DNA from: Allobosea sp. Tri-44
GTDB taxonomy: Bacteria; Pseudomonadota; Alphaproteobacteria; Rhizobiales; Beijerinckiaceae
Assembly: GCF_004123845.1 (NCBI RefSeq)
Contig: NZ_NBDP01000003.1
Coordinates: 806,001 to 870,000 of the forward strand
Length of the DNA stretch: 64,000 nucleotides
Direction of reading: 5' to 3'
Under the pieces are notes generated by a model. The model did not search any database. It had not been told where the DNA came from and saw only the letters and a program-made list of their open reading frames with translations. Position 1 is the stretch's first letter. Each line of letters begins with the position of its first letter. Below, one piece after another: positions 1 through 8,997 of the stretch. The translations under genes were made by a program, and so were the position numbers.

Positions 1-357
1 GGTGCGAGCGGGCTGTCCGCCGTGTTCATGGTGGCCGAGGAGCCGGCTGCACAGTTGGGTTTCCTCGGCGCTTTTTCGGGCGCGGAAAGCTTCGCGACGC
101 CAGAGGCGGGCTTGCGCCTGCCGCTGCCGCGCGGGCGCCTTGAGGTGCTGATGCCAGAGGCGGCCGCGGCCATGCTCGATGACGATCGCGGACAGGAGCA
201 GGCTTGTTTCGCCGGCTTCGCGGTCACGGTGCCGGATCTCGGACCTGTCAGGGCGCGGCTCGCCGAGCGCGATATCGCATCTCGCCATGACGGCGCGCGT
301 ATCGTCGTGCCGGCGAGCGCGGCATTCGGCTGCGCCGTCGTCTTCGAAATGGGCTGA
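1..357 (+). CDS. VOC/glyoxalase-like protein, C-terminal part (gene cut by window start)
   Basis: The reading frame is open from base 1 and ends in TGA at 355-357, so about 118 C-terminal residues are visible and the start lies outside the window. The visible part reads like the second half of a glyoxalase-like (vicinal oxygen chelate) protein: a beta-rich stretch with a phenylalanine and glycine rich core, a 'RLEVLMP' strand, then a second repeat with 'VTVPDLGPVRARL', which is the usual helix after the strand in VOC modules, and a terminal 'AFGCAVVFE' strand. Substrate and metal ligands cannot be read from this piece. An internal GTG at 22 could start an ORF but would cut a domain. It converges on opgH with an 18-base gap. 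Confidence 0.5.
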   Translation, partial: GASGLSAVFMVAEEPAAQLGFLGAFSGAESFATPEAGLRLPLPRGRLEVLMPEAAAAMLDDDRGQEQACFAGFAVTVPDLGPVRARLAERDIASRHDGARIVVPASAAFGCAVVFEMG

Positions 358-375
358 GCGCCGGAGCGCTGCCGA

Positions 376-2583
376 TCAGCTCGTCCGGGGCTCGGCACCG
401 GCATGGGCCGGGCCTTCGGGGAGGTTCGCCAGCAGACCGAGCAAGGCGCGGTCGTGCAGCACGACCATGCGCTCTTTTGATTTCAACCAGATCACCGCGT
501 CGCCAATGGTCTCGGCGTCGATCAGCTTGGCCTGCGCCACGGCACGGTCGGGCTCGATCTCGCCGCGGCGCCTCGGCTGCACCTGGGGCAGCATCGCCTC
601 GTGGGTCGCGCGCAGCATCGGGTCGGCATGGAGGGCGGCAAGCCCGTCGGCGTCATCGTGGCCAGCTTGCGCGAATTCGGCCTGGAGCGCATTGGCCCGC
701 GTCGCGATCGCCGGCGGGTCGCCTTCCTCCGGCGTGATCAGGAGGCCCCGCCGCTTCAGCCAGAGCCCGAGCGCGAGGTTTCCGGACGCCCATGAGAGCG
801 GAATCGCCAGGAGCAGGCCGACGATGGTGGGCGACATCCAGGCGAACAGCGAGGTCGCGATCATGAAGGCCGAGAGGCCGGCGACCAGGCCGAGCAACGT
901 ATGCATGCGGTGCCGGCGGACGATGTCCTTGAACGGGATCGAGCCGTCGTCGCGTCGCTGCGGATTCCAGCCGGTGTCGCGCCCGACCAGGATCTGGAAG
1001 ACGGAGCCCGACTGGATCACCATCATGATCGGCGCGAAGAAGGCCGAGAACAGGATCTCAAGCACGGCTGAGAGGACGAGGCGGATGCCGCCGCCGCAGG
1101 CGCGCCGGAGCTTGCCGTCGAACAGCGTCAGCAAAAGGCCGAACAGTTTCGGCGCCAGCAGGATCGCCATGGTCAGCCCGAACAGATTGAGCGCGCGCTC
1201 GGGGTCGAAGCGCGGCCAGATCGGAAAGAGCCTGAACTCCTCGGTGAAATACTCTGGCCTGGCGTAGTTGACCTGCAGCACGATCAGGATGCCGACCACG
1301 AGCTGCATCAGCCAGAAGGGCGAGGCGAGATAGGCCATCATGCCGGTGGCAAAGTGCTGGCGGGTCGCCGTCACCAGGCCCTTGGCGTCGATGATGCGCG
1401 AATGCTGCAGATTGCCCTGGCACCAGCGCCGGTCGCGGGTGGCGATGTCGATCAGCGAGGGCGGGCTCTCCTCGTAGGAACCCATGAGATCGGGCAGCAT
1501 GTAGACCGACCAGCCGGCCCTGCGCATCAGCGCGGCCTCGACGAAGTCGTGGCTGAGCACATGGCCGCCGAAGGGCGGCTTGCCCTTGAGATCGGGCAAG
1601 CCACAATGGTCGGCGAAGGCCTTCGTCCGGATGATCGCGTTGTGGCCCCAGTAATTGCCGTCGCGGCCGGACCAGATCGCGAGCCCGGTCGCGATCACCG
1701 GGCCGTAGACCCGCGCCGCGAATTGCTGCAGGCGGGCGAAGAAGGTGTTGCGGTTGATGATCAACGGCAGCGACTGGATGATGCCGGCGTCGGAATCGGC
1801 TTCCATCGCGGCGGCGAGACGCACGATGCAGGTGCCGGTCATCAGGCTGTCGGCGTCGAGCACGACCATCTGGGGGTAGTGGCCGCCCCAGCGCGTGACG
1901 AAGTCGGCGATGTTGCCGGCCTTGCGATGATGGTTCTTCGGCCGGTGCCGGTAGTAGATGCGGGCATCCGGCCCGAGCCGCTGGCGCAAGGCCAGGAAGG
2001 CGCGCTCCTCCGCGACCCAGATGTCGGGATTGGTCGTGTCGGAGACGATGAAATAGTCGAAATGGGCGCCGAGCCCCGTCCCTTCGATCGATTCGCGGAT
2101 CGCCGCCACTGCGGCGAAGGTGCGCGCAGTCGATTCGTTGTAGATCGGCATGACCACGACGGTCTTCTGCGTCAGCGTCTCGGCGCGGGGGCTCTTCATA
2201 AGGCGCAGGAGCAGGGCGGAGAAGCCGAGGACGGCGCTGGTGAAGGCGAGCGCGATCCAGGAGAAGTTCACCGTGAAGAGGACGAGCAGCACGTACTGCA
2301 GGAAGGTCGTGCGGCTGACCGACACGACATTGTACATTTCCCAGGCGCCATAGGCAGTCACCAACCAGGCGCCGCCGAAGACGAAGATCCGGGCCAGCCA
2401 GGGCGTGCGCCAGGCTTGCGGAGCGGCCGGCTTGCGGGCTTCGGAGGCCTTCCAGCTGCGGAAGGACTGCACCGGCATCTCCAGCCGGTTCTCGGGCGGC
2501 GTCGCTTCGACCGGCGCCGGGCAGCTGGTCGTGGGCTCGGTATCGCCCCGACGGGCAAGCGCGTCCACGGTCACCAGGTCCAC
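376..2583 (-). CDS. opgH: Glucans biosynthesis glucosyltransferase H
   Basis: Inner-membrane family 2 glycosyltransferase that builds the beta-1,2 glucan backbone of osmoregulated periplasmic glucans from UDP-glucose. The 735-residue product has two membrane segments near residues 65-130, a cytoplasmic GT2 domain opening with 'VVVMPIYNE' (about 142), the 'LDADS' metal-binding motif (about 241) and the acceptor-site 'DRRWCQGN' motif (about 386), then further membrane helices from about 420 to 600. Length and order match OpgH/MdoH. The start is a GTG at 2583 overlapping the last 13 bases of opgG, so the two genes are translationally coupled. Starts further inside the frame would lose part of the variable N-terminal tail only. 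Confidence 0.93.
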   Translation of the reverse strand: MDLVTVDALARRGDTEPTTSCPAPVEATPPENRLEMPVQSFRSWKASEARKPAAPQAWRTPWLARIFVFGGAWLVTAYGAWEMYNVVSVSRTTFLQYVLLVLFTVNFSWIALAFTSAVLGFSALLLRLMKSPRAETLTQKTVVVMPIYNESTARTFAAVAAIRESIEGTGLGAHFDYFIVSDTTNPDIWVAEERAFLALRQRLGPDARIYYRHRPKNHHRKAGNIADFVTRWGGHYPQMVVLDADSLMTGTCIVRLAAAMEADSDAGIIQSLPLIINRNTFFARLQQFAARVYGPVIATGLAIWSGRDGNYWGHNAIIRTKAFADHCGLPDLKGKPPFGGHVLSHDFVEAALMRRAGWSVYMLPDLMGSYEESPPSLIDIATRDRRWCQGNLQHSRIIDAKGLVTATRQHFATGMMAYLASPFWLMQLVVGILIVLQVNYARPEYFTEEFRLFPIWPRFDPERALNLFGLTMAILLAPKLFGLLLTLFDGKLRRACGGGIRLVLSAVLEILFSAFFAPIMMVIQSGSVFQILVGRDTGWNPQRRDDGSIPFKDIVRRHRMHTLLGLVAGLSAFMIATSLFAWMSPTIVGLLLAIPLSWASGNLALGLWLKRRGLLITPEEGDPPAIATRANALQAEFAQAGHDDADGLAALHADPMLRATHEAMLPQVQPRRRGEIEPDRAVAQAKLIDAETIGDAVIWLKSKERMVVLHDRALLGLLANLPEGPAHAGAEPRTS

Positions 2584-4133
2584 CGGTTCAACAGGGTTTC
2601 CGAAGCCGGCTGGCCGCCGGCATCGAGCACAAGACGTAGCTCGGAGAGCGTCTCGCTGCCCGGATCGACTTCGAAGGCGACGCGCATCGTCCGGCGCTCC
2701 GGATAGGGCCAGAGACGCAGGTTCTGGATAGTGCCTGGAGTCGCCGTGACATTGGCGCGGATCGCCGCGACGAGTGCCGGGTCGCCGAGCCGGTCGCCAC
2801 TGAAATCAACGAGAAAACGGCGCCGGCGCGCCTGCGAGCCGCGGCCTTGCCTGATACGGGTCGCGATGGCGAGCGGCGGCCGCTCAGGCGGCTGCCAGCA
2901 CCAGGCCTGCCGATAGGCGACAGTCGTTTCGCTGCCGGCCGCGATCGGCTGGCGCGGCCGCCAATAGCTGATGATGTTGTCGTTCAGCTCGGACTCGCTT
3001 GGAATCTCGATGAGCTGCACCGAGCCCGGTCCCCACTCGCCGAGCGGCTCCATCCAGACGCTTGGCCTGAGCTCGAAGCGCTGATCATCGTCGACGAAAG
3101 CGTTCGGATCGCGCTCGCGCTGGATCAGCCCGAAGCCGCGCGGATTGGAGTCCTGAAAAGAGGAAACTTGAAGGTTGGCGGGGTTGCTGACAGGGCGGTA
3201 GATCCATTCGCCGTTGCCGGTGAACATTTGGACGCCCGAAACCTCGTGGACCGCTGGCCGCAGATCATCGAAGCCGCGCCGGCTTTGCGGGCCGGAGAGA
3301 TAGGTGCCCATTACGCAGCCGAAGCCGACATGGTCGAGATTGGTGCGGGCGAACAAGGTCATCTCGACATCGACCAGGGTGATGTCGCCGGGCCGCAAGG
3401 TCATCCGCACAGCGCCTGTGACGCTCTCGGAGTCGAGCAGCGCATGGATGACGAGCACGCCGGCGGCCGGGCTCGGCCGCTCGATCCAGTAGGCACGGAA
3501 GAAAGGAATCTCCTCGCCGCGCTGTTCGCCCGGCCGCAGGATCAGGGCACGGGCCATCGCGCCGAAATTCTGCCCGCGCGCCAGCGAACGGAAGAAGGTC
3601 GCGCCCTGGAAGAGCGCCAGTTCATAGGGACGCTCCAACCCGGCCGAGACCCGGAAGCCAGAGAACTGCAGATCGAGCCCGGCAGGCGGCGGCGTCACGC
3701 GGCCATAGTTGAACTTGCCGGCATCGAACGCGACGCGTCTGACGACCTCGTCCTCGACGGTGAACAGGCTGACCGGCGACGAGAAAACATTGCCGCGATG
3801 CAGCGGCTCGACGGTAAAGCCACGATTCTCGCCGGCCCAGATCATGCCGGAGGGCTGCGCCCGGATGCCGATGTACTGATCGAAGGGCAGGGTCGCGTAG
3901 CCTTCCGGCAAATCGGTCGCGAGGAGCGGCACCATCGGCCGGCGCGAGAGGACACGGGCGGCCTCGATGACGAGCGCGGGATCGAAGCGTTGTCCCTCGG
4001 CGATGACCGATTGCACCAGCCCGGCCCAGCTCGTCGGGGCCTGTGCCGTCGCTGTGCCGACGGCAAACCGCTGCGCAATCGCGCCGGTTGCTGCGAGGCT
4101 CAAAAATCGACGGCGATTCAAGGATTTCGACAT
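2571..4133 (-). CDS. opgG: Periplasmic glucan biosynthesis protein G, Tat-exported
   Basis: OpgG/MdoG acts in the periplasm with OpgH to shape and branch osmoregulated periplasmic glucans. The 520-residue protein starts with a twin-arginine signal: 'NRRRFLSLA' about six residues in, then a hydrophobic stretch and an 'ATAQA' cleavage-like site. The body carries typical OpgG sequences such as 'PSGMIWAGENRGF' turned into its beta-sandwich and a C-terminal Ig-like segment. I chose the ATG at 4133; the frame continues three codons upstream to a TTG at 4142, which is less likely. It precedes opgH in the same transcript with a 13-base overlap. Tat export instead of Sec is seen in several proteobacterial OpgD/G proteins, so this could be named opgD in other schemes. 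Confidence 0.92.
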   Translation of the reverse strand: MSKSLNRRRFLSLAATGAIAQRFAVGTATAQAPTSWAGLVQSVIAEGQRFDPALVIEAARVLSRRPMVPLLATDLPEGYATLPFDQYIGIRAQPSGMIWAGENRGFTVEPLHRGNVFSSPVSLFTVEDEVVRRVAFDAGKFNYGRVTPPPAGLDLQFSGFRVSAGLERPYELALFQGATFFRSLARGQNFGAMARALILRPGEQRGEEIPFFRAYWIERPSPAAGVLVIHALLDSESVTGAVRMTLRPGDITLVDVEMTLFARTNLDHVGFGCVMGTYLSGPQSRRGFDDLRPAVHEVSGVQMFTGNGEWIYRPVSNPANLQVSSFQDSNPRGFGLIQRERDPNAFVDDDQRFELRPSVWMEPLGEWGPGSVQLIEIPSESELNDNIISYWRPRQPIAAGSETTVAYRQAWCWQPPERPPLAIATRIRQGRGSQARRRRFLVDFSGDRLGDPALVAAIRANVTATPGTIQNLRLWPYPERRTMRVAFEVDPGSETLSELRLVLDAGGQPASETLLNRWTW

Positions 4134-4436
4134 CACATCCAACTTGGGCCGGCAAAGCTCTGCCGCCTTGCGCTTCTAGAGCATTTCGAGCGGAGCTGAA
4201 AAGCGCAGTGCAAGGCCAAAGGCGAAAAAAGGGACGCCTCGCATGCAGGAATGCCATGCCGAAAACGAAGCCGCGCCAGATAGTCCGCCCAGAGCCGGTG
4301 CGATCGCGCATCGTCCGATGGGCTTTGCCAAATCCGCTCGCTATCGGCTATCCACCGCCGGTGCGGGATCCGCCGCACCCGGGACGACAGCCGGTCGCGG
4401 CCGCGTTTCCTCTCAAGAGTATGTGACAGGACGATC
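4134..4436. other. Intergenic region between divergent opgG and glmU
   Basis: About 300 bases hold the divergent promoters of opgGH and glmU. No convincing gene is present; the open frames are random GC-rich ones. A 7-base inverted repeat TGCGCTT (4169-4175) and AAGCGCA (4201-4207) encloses a short 'AGAGCATTTCGAGCG' stretch that looks like a worn copy of an intergenic palindrome. No promoter could be assigned with confidence. Confidence 0.4.
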
Positions 4437-5801
4437 ATGACGGAAATGCAGCCCGCCCGGACCTGTCTCGCCATCGTGCTGGCGGCGGGCGAGGGGACCC
4501 GGATGAAATCGGCACGGCCCAAGGTGCTGCACGAGGTGGCCGGCCGCTCGCTGCTCGGCCATGCCTTGGCCGCCGTGACGGCCGCCGGCGCCGACGAGCT
4601 CGCCGTCGTGATCGGACCCGACCGGCCCGATGTCGAGGCAGAGGTGAAGAAGCACGCTCCGCACGCCGCGGTCTTCGTCCAGAGCGAGCGCAAGGGCACG
4701 GCGCATGCGGTGCTGGCGGCGCGGGAAAGCCTGACGGGCGCGCATGACGATGTGCTGGTCGCCTTCGCCGACACGCCGCTGGTGCGCCCCGAAACCTTCG
4801 CCGATCTGCGCGAGTCCCTGCGTACCGGCGCCGCCGTTGCCGCCCTCGGCTTCGAGGCGCGCGATCCGACCGGCTATGGCCGCTTCGTCACGCAGGATGG
4901 CGAGCTGCGGGCAATCGTCGAGCACAAGGACGCCAACGAGGCGACACGCGCCATTACGCTCTGCAATGCCGGTCTGATGGCGCTCGACGGCAGGCAGGCG
5001 CTCTCAATCCTCGACGCGATCGGCAGCGCCAATGCGCAGAACGAATACTATCTGACCGATGCCGTCGCGGTGGCGCGTGCGCAGGGCTTGAAGGCCGTTG
5101 CCCGGGTCGCGCCGGAGGCCGAGGTGCAGGGCGTCAACGATCGCGCCCAGCTGGCAGCGGTCGAAGCCGATTTCCAGCGCCACAAGCGGCTCGAGGTGAT
5201 GCTCGCCGGTGCCACGCTGATCGCGCCCGAGACCGTCTTCTTCAGCCACGACACCCAGATCGGGCGCGACGTCCTGATCGAACCCAATGTCGTCTTCGGC
5301 AAGGGCGTCAGGATCGCGGACAACGCCGTCATCCACGCATTCTCGCATCTGGAGGGGGCGAGCGTCGGGTCAAGCGCTTCGATCGGCCCCTATGCCCGTT
5401 TGCGGCCGGGCGCGGAGCTGGCAAAGGGCGCCAGGGTCGGCAACTTCGTCGAGATCAAGGCGGCGGTGATCGGCGAGGGCGCCAAGGTCAACCACCTGAC
5501 CTATATCGGTGACGCCGAGATCGGGGCGAACGCCAATATCGGCGCCGGCACGATCACCTGCAATTACGACGGCTTCTCCAAGGCGAAGACGATCATCGGG
5601 GAGGGCGCCTTCATCGGTTCGAACTCCGCGCTGGTCGCGCCGGTGACGATCGGCGCCGGCGCCTATGTCGGCTCGGGCTCGGTCATCACCCGCGACGTCA
5701 AGCCGGATGCGCTGGCTGTCGCGCGCGGCCGGCAGATGGAGCGCGAGGGCTGGGCGGCGGCATTCCGGACGGCGGCCCAGGCCAGAAAAGCCAGGCAATA
5801 G
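4437..5801 (+). CDS. glmU: Bifunctional GlmU: glucosamine-1-P acetyltransferase / GlcNAc-1-P uridyltransferase
   Basis: Makes UDP-N-acetylglucosamine, the precursor of peptidoglycan and lipopolysaccharide, in the cytoplasm. The 454-residue protein has an N-terminal nucleotidyltransferase domain with the '[11 protein letters not shown]' signature near residue 16 and 'FADTPLVRP' (about 105), followed by a left-handed beta-helix acetyltransferase domain from about residue 245, with 'NFVEIKAA' and '[10 protein letters not shown]' motifs characteristic of GlmU. Size matches the family (about 450). It is followed after 108 bases by glmS, which supplies the glucosamine-6-phosphate branch of the same pathway; the two may be cotranscribed. 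Confidence 0.97.
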   Translation: MTEMQPARTCLAIVLAAGEGTRMKSARPKVLHEVAGRSLLGHALAAVTAAGADELAVVIGPDRPDVEAEVKKHAPHAAVFVQSERKGTAHAVLAARESLTGAHDDVLVAFADTPLVRPETFADLRESLRTGAAVAALGFEARDPTGYGRFVTQDGELRAIVEHKDANEATRAITLCNAGLMALDGRQALSILDAIGSANAQNEYYLTDAVAVARAQGLKAVARVAPEAEVQGVNDRAQLAAVEADFQRHKRLEVMLAGATLIAPETVFFSHDTQIGRDVLIEPNVVFGKGVRIADNAVIHAFSHLEGASVGSSASIGPYARLRPGAELAKGARVGNFVEIKAAVIGEGAKVNHLTYIGDAEIGANANIGAGTITCNYDGFSKAKTIIGEGAFIGSNSALVAPVTIGAGAYVGSGSVITRDVKPDALAVARGRQMEREGWAAAFRTAAQARKARQ

Positions 5802-5909
5802 GCGATTTGCAGGGCATTTCGTTCACAGTTCGACATTCAACGTGATTTCGCATTCGCGCCGCCTCGGACTATTGCGATGCACATCGACATCAACGGATGA
5901 GGCACATTC

Positions 5910-7736
5910 ATGTGCGGGATCGTGGGCATTCTCGGCAAGCAGGCCGTGGCGGGTCAGGTGGTCGAGGCGCTGCGGCGGCTCGAATACCGCGGCTATGATT
6001 CGGCCGGCGTCGCGACGCTCGAAGGCGGCCGGCTCAGCCGCCGCCGGGCCGAGGGCAAGCTCAAGAATCTCGAAGTGCGCCTCTCCAGCGAGCCGCTCGA
6101 TGGCCTCATCGGCATCGGCCACACGCGTTGGGCGACGCATGGCAAGCCGACCGAGACCAACGCCCATCCGCACGCCACCGAGAAGCTGGCAGTCGTCCAT
6201 AACGGCATCATCGAGAACTTCCGTGAGCTCAAGGCCGAGCTCGAGGCGGACGGTCATGTCTTCTCGAGCGAGACCGACACCGAGGTCATCGCCCATCTCG
6301 TCACCCGCGAGCTCGACCGCGGCAAGGACCCGGTCGCGGCGGTCGGGGCTGCGCTGCCGCATCTGCGCGGCGCCTTCGCGCTCGCCTTCCTGTTCGAAGG
6401 ACAGGAAGATCTGCTGATCGGCGCCCGCAAGGGCTCGCCGCTCGCAGTCGGCATCGGTGATGGCGAGATGTATCTTGGATCGGACGCGCTGGCATTGGCG
6501 CCTTTCACCAATCTCATCGCCTATCTCGACGAGGGCGACTGGGTGGTGCTGAACCGCAAGGGCGCCACTTTCTATGATGCCGACGGCCAGCAGGTCGATC
6601 GCCGCGCCCAGCGCGTCGCGGCCGGCACCTTCCTGGTCGAGAAGGGCAATTACCACCATTTCATGGCCAAGGAGATCCACGAGCAGCCGGAAGTGGTCGG
6701 CCACACGCTGACGCATTATGTCGACATGGCGAATGGCGTGGCGCGCTTGCCCTTCGAGACGCCGTTCGACTGGAAGAACCTGTCGCGCCTCTCCGTTTCG
6801 GCCTGCGGCACTGCCTATTATGCCGGCCTCACCGCCAAATACTGGTTCGAGAAGCTGGCGCGCCTGCCGGTCGAGATCGATGTCGCCTCCGAGTTCCGCT
6901 ATCGCGAGGCGCCTTTGCCGGCGAATGGACTCGCGCTCTTTGTCTCGCAATCGGGCGAGACGGCCGACACGCTCGCCTGCCTGCGCTATGCCCGCCAGGA
7001 AGGCCAGCACGTCATGTCGGTCGTCAACGTGCCGACCTCGACGATCGCCCGCGAGAGCGATGTCGTCGCCCCGACTCTGGCCGGCCCGGAGATCGGCGTC
7101 GCCTCGACCAAGGCCTTCACCTGCCAGCTCACCGCGCTCGCCGGCCTCGCCATCGCCGCCGCCCGCGCCCGCGGCACGCTCTCGGCCGAGCAGGAAGCGC
7201 GCTATGTTCAGGAGCTGATCGCGCTGCCAGGCCTGATGGCTCAGGCGCTGACCCTGGAGCCGGAGATCGAGAAGCTCGCCCGCAAGCTCTCCAAGGCGCG
7301 CGACGTGCTCTATCTCGGCCGTGGCACCGCGTTCCCGCTGGCGCTTGAAGGCGCGCTGAAGCTCAAGGAAATCAGCTATATCCATGCCGAAGGTTATCCG
7401 GCGGGCGAGCTCAAGCACGGCCCGATCGCGCTGATCGACGAGGACATGCCGGTCATCGTCATCGCCCCGCACGACGCGCTCTTCGAGAAGACCGCCTCGA
7501 ACATGCAGGAGGTCGCGGCACGCGGCGGGCGGATCATCCTGATCACCGACGCCAAGGGCGCCGCCGAGGCCGGGATCGTGCCGGAAGCGACGATCATCAT
7601 GCCGGAGATGGACCCGCTGTTCGCGCCGATCGTCTATGCGGTGCCGATCCAGATGATCGCCTACCAGACGGCCGTCTTCATGGGCAAGGACGTCGACCAG
7701 CCGCGCAATCTGGCGAAATCTGTCACCGTCGAGTGA
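5910..7736 (+). CDS. glmS: Glutamine-fructose-6-phosphate aminotransferase (isomerizing)
   Basis: Converts fructose-6-phosphate and glutamine to glucosamine-6-phosphate, the first step of amino-sugar synthesis. The 608-residue product begins 'MCGIVGI', so Cys2 is the N-terminal nucleophile of the class II glutamine amidotransferase domain (1 to about 220). Two SIS sugar-isomerase domains follow; the first carries 'SACGTAYYAG' (about 300) and 'SQSGETADT' (about 348), and the protein ends 'PRNLAKSVTVE' as in all GlmS. RBS-like GATGAGG precedes the ATG. No glmS ribozyme-like leader was recognised in the 108-base gap after glmU. Confidence 0.97.
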   Translation: MCGIVGILGKQAVAGQVVEALRRLEYRGYDSAGVATLEGGRLSRRRAEGKLKNLEVRLSSEPLDGLIGIGHTRWATHGKPTETNAHPHATEKLAVVHNGIIENFRELKAELEADGHVFSSETDTEVIAHLVTRELDRGKDPVAAVGAALPHLRGAFALAFLFEGQEDLLIGARKGSPLAVGIGDGEMYLGSDALALAPFTNLIAYLDEGDWVVLNRKGATFYDADGQQVDRRAQRVAAGTFLVEKGNYHHFMAKEIHEQPEVVGHTLTHYVDMANGVARLPFETPFDWKNLSRLSVSACGTAYYAGLTAKYWFEKLARLPVEIDVASEFRYREAPLPANGLALFVSQSGETADTLACLRYARQEGQHVMSVVNVPTSTIARESDVVAPTLAGPEIGVASTKAFTCQLTALAGLAIAAARARGTLSAEQEARYVQELIALPGLMAQALTLEPEIEKLARKLSKARDVLYLGRGTAFPLALEGALKLKEISYIHAEGYPAGELKHGPIALIDEDMPVIVIAPHDALFEKTASNMQEVAARGGRIILITDAKGAAEAGIVPEATIIMPEMDPLFAPIVYAVPIQMIAYQTAVFMGKDVDQPRNLAKSVTVE

Positions 7737-7752
7737 GCTGATCTTTGATGTC

Positions 7753-7798
7753 GCATCGGGTTGCTCCGGAAAGTGGAATCCACTTTTCGGCCCGATGC
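7753..7798. repeat. Palindromic intergenic element, likely bidirectional terminator
   Basis: Outer arms GCATCGGG (7753-7760) and CCCGATGC (7791-7798) enclose a second near-perfect palindrome, CCGGAAAGTGGA (7766-7777) with TCCACTTTTCGG (7779-7790). It lies exactly between the convergent ends of glmS and the DUF454 gene, and its last base is in the DUF454 stop codon. A strong hairpin without a clear U tract; role as terminator or mRNA stabiliser is inferred. Confidence 0.65.
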
Positions 7799-8187
7799 TA
7801 GCGCGGCTCCGGCCGGCTCGCGACATAGGTGCCGGCCGCGATCAGGCCGGCGCCGCTCAGCCAGAGCGCGATCGGTGGCGCGTCGGTCGCCGCCAGTATG
7901 ATGAAGCTCAGCAGCATCGAGCCGCAGGCGACGTACTTCGTCTTGCGAGCGATCGCACCCGTCTGCTGCCAGCGCACGACCTGCGAGCCGAGCCGGGGAT
8001 GGTTGACCAGCCAGTTCTCGAAGCGTGGCGACGAGCGCGAGAAGCACCAGGCGGCCGCGATCAGGAAGACCGTACCAGGCATCAACGGCAGGATCAGCCC
8101 GATGATGCCGAGGACCGTGCAGAGCCAGCCGGCGGCAAGATAGAGCGGCCGGTGCCAGCGGCGTTGCGGTCTGGAAGGTTCGGACAC
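7798..8187 (-). CDS. DUF454 (YbaN-type) small inner-membrane protein
   Basis: A 129-residue membrane protein of the YbaN/DUF454 family. After a basic N-terminal tail it shows the family signature 'GIIGLILPLMPGTVFLI' near residues 28-44 and 'AAWCFSRSSPRFENWL', then a pair of hydrophobic segments near the C terminus (about 85-122). The family has no firmly established biochemical function. It is alone on its strand, converging on glmS, and divergent from the DUF502 gene across 116 bases. Family membership is secure; role is unknown. Confidence 0.85.
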   Translation of the reverse strand: MSEPSRPQRRWHRPLYLAAGWLCTVLGIIGLILPLMPGTVFLIAAAWCFSRSSPRFENWLVNHPRLGSQVVRWQQTGAIARKTKYVACGSMLLSFIILAATDAPPIALWLSGAGLIAAGTYVASRPEPR

Positions 8188-8303
8188 GAAACTCGTCGAT
8201 CCCGGCGAATCGGGGGGTGGCCAGCGGCCCTCGCTCGGCTATCGTCTGATAGTGCGGCGCAATATGGTCAGGCCGCAAGAGCGGACGGAGTCTCGCATCC
8301 TCG

Positions 8304-8996
8304 ATGAATGCCCGTATCCCCGATCCGCGCCTCGTCGCCCAGCCCGATCTGCTGCGGCCGACCTTCGGCACCCGGCTCAGGCGCTATTTCCTGACCGGGC
8401 TCGTGCTCGCTGCGCCGCTCGCCATCACCGCCTCGGTGACCTGGTGGTTCATCAACCTGGTCGACGGCCTGGTGAAGCCACTGGTGCCGGCCCAGTTTTG
8501 GCCCGAAAACTATTTGCCGTTCCCACTGCCTGGCTTCGGGCTGATCATCGCCCTGATCGGCCTGACGGTGATCGGCTTCTTCGCCGCGAACTTGGTCGGG
8601 CGCACGCTGATTAGTGCCGGGGAGTCGATCCTCGATCGCATGCCGGTGGTGCGGGGCCTGTACAAGGGCGTGAAGCAGGTCTTCGAGACGATCTTCTCCC
8701 AGTCGGGCACCTCATTCCGCAAGGTCGGAATGGTGCAGTTCCCGCAGCCGGGGATGTGGTCGATCGTCTTCATCGCGCAGGAGGCGGCGCCGGACATCGC
8801 CGGAAAGCTGCCCGATGGCGAGGAGCAGATCGGCGTTTTCCTGCCCTGTACTCCAAATCCGACCACTGGCTTCTTCTTCTACCTGCCGCGGCGGGAGGTG
8901 GTGGAACTTACCATCTCGGTCGAGGACGGCGCCAAGTTGATCATGTCCGCCGGGCTGATCCAGCCCGGCCAGCCGATGTCAGACGGGGCGAAATAG
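8304..8996 (+). CDS. DUF502 family membrane protein
   Basis: A 230-residue protein with two N-terminal membrane segments (about 30-50 and 70-95) joined by a short loop, then a soluble domain with 'RMPVVRGLYKGVKQV' and 'FFYLPRREVVELTISVEDGAKLIMSAG' split over the C-terminal half, all typical of DUF502 proteins such as the COV-like (continuous vascular ring) family. These proteins are widespread in Rhizobiales; molecular function is not established. It ends two bases before the stop of the convergent AraC-type gene. Start ATG at 8304 places the first hydrophobic segment normally. Confidence 0.85.
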   Translation: MNARIPDPRLVAQPDLLRPTFGTRLRRYFLTGLVLAAPLAITASVTWWFINLVDGLVKPLVPAQFWPENYLPFPLPGFGLIIALIGLTVIGFFAANLVGRTLISAGESILDRMPVVRGLYKGVKQVFETIFSQSGTSFRKVGMVQFPQPGMWSIVFIAQEAAPDIAGKLPDGEEQIGVFLPCTPNPTTGFFFYLPRREVVELTISVEDGAKLIMSAGLIQPGQPMSDGAK

Positions 8997-8997
8997 C

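Noticed and set aside
1354..2706. 450-codon plus-strand open frame antisense to opgH
   Set aside because: It mirrors opgH codon positions in a GC-rich genome, has no family resemblance or ribosome site, and opgH is clearly real.
5802..5909. glmS ribozyme or riboswitch before glmS
   Set aside because: The 108-base gap shows no such structure, and the glmS ribozyme is typical of Firmicutes.
5823..7826. 667-codon minus-strand open frame covering glmS
   Set aside because: Antisense shadow of glmS; composition is low-complexity and rich in Asp, Arg, Leu and Ala, as expected of a complementary frame.
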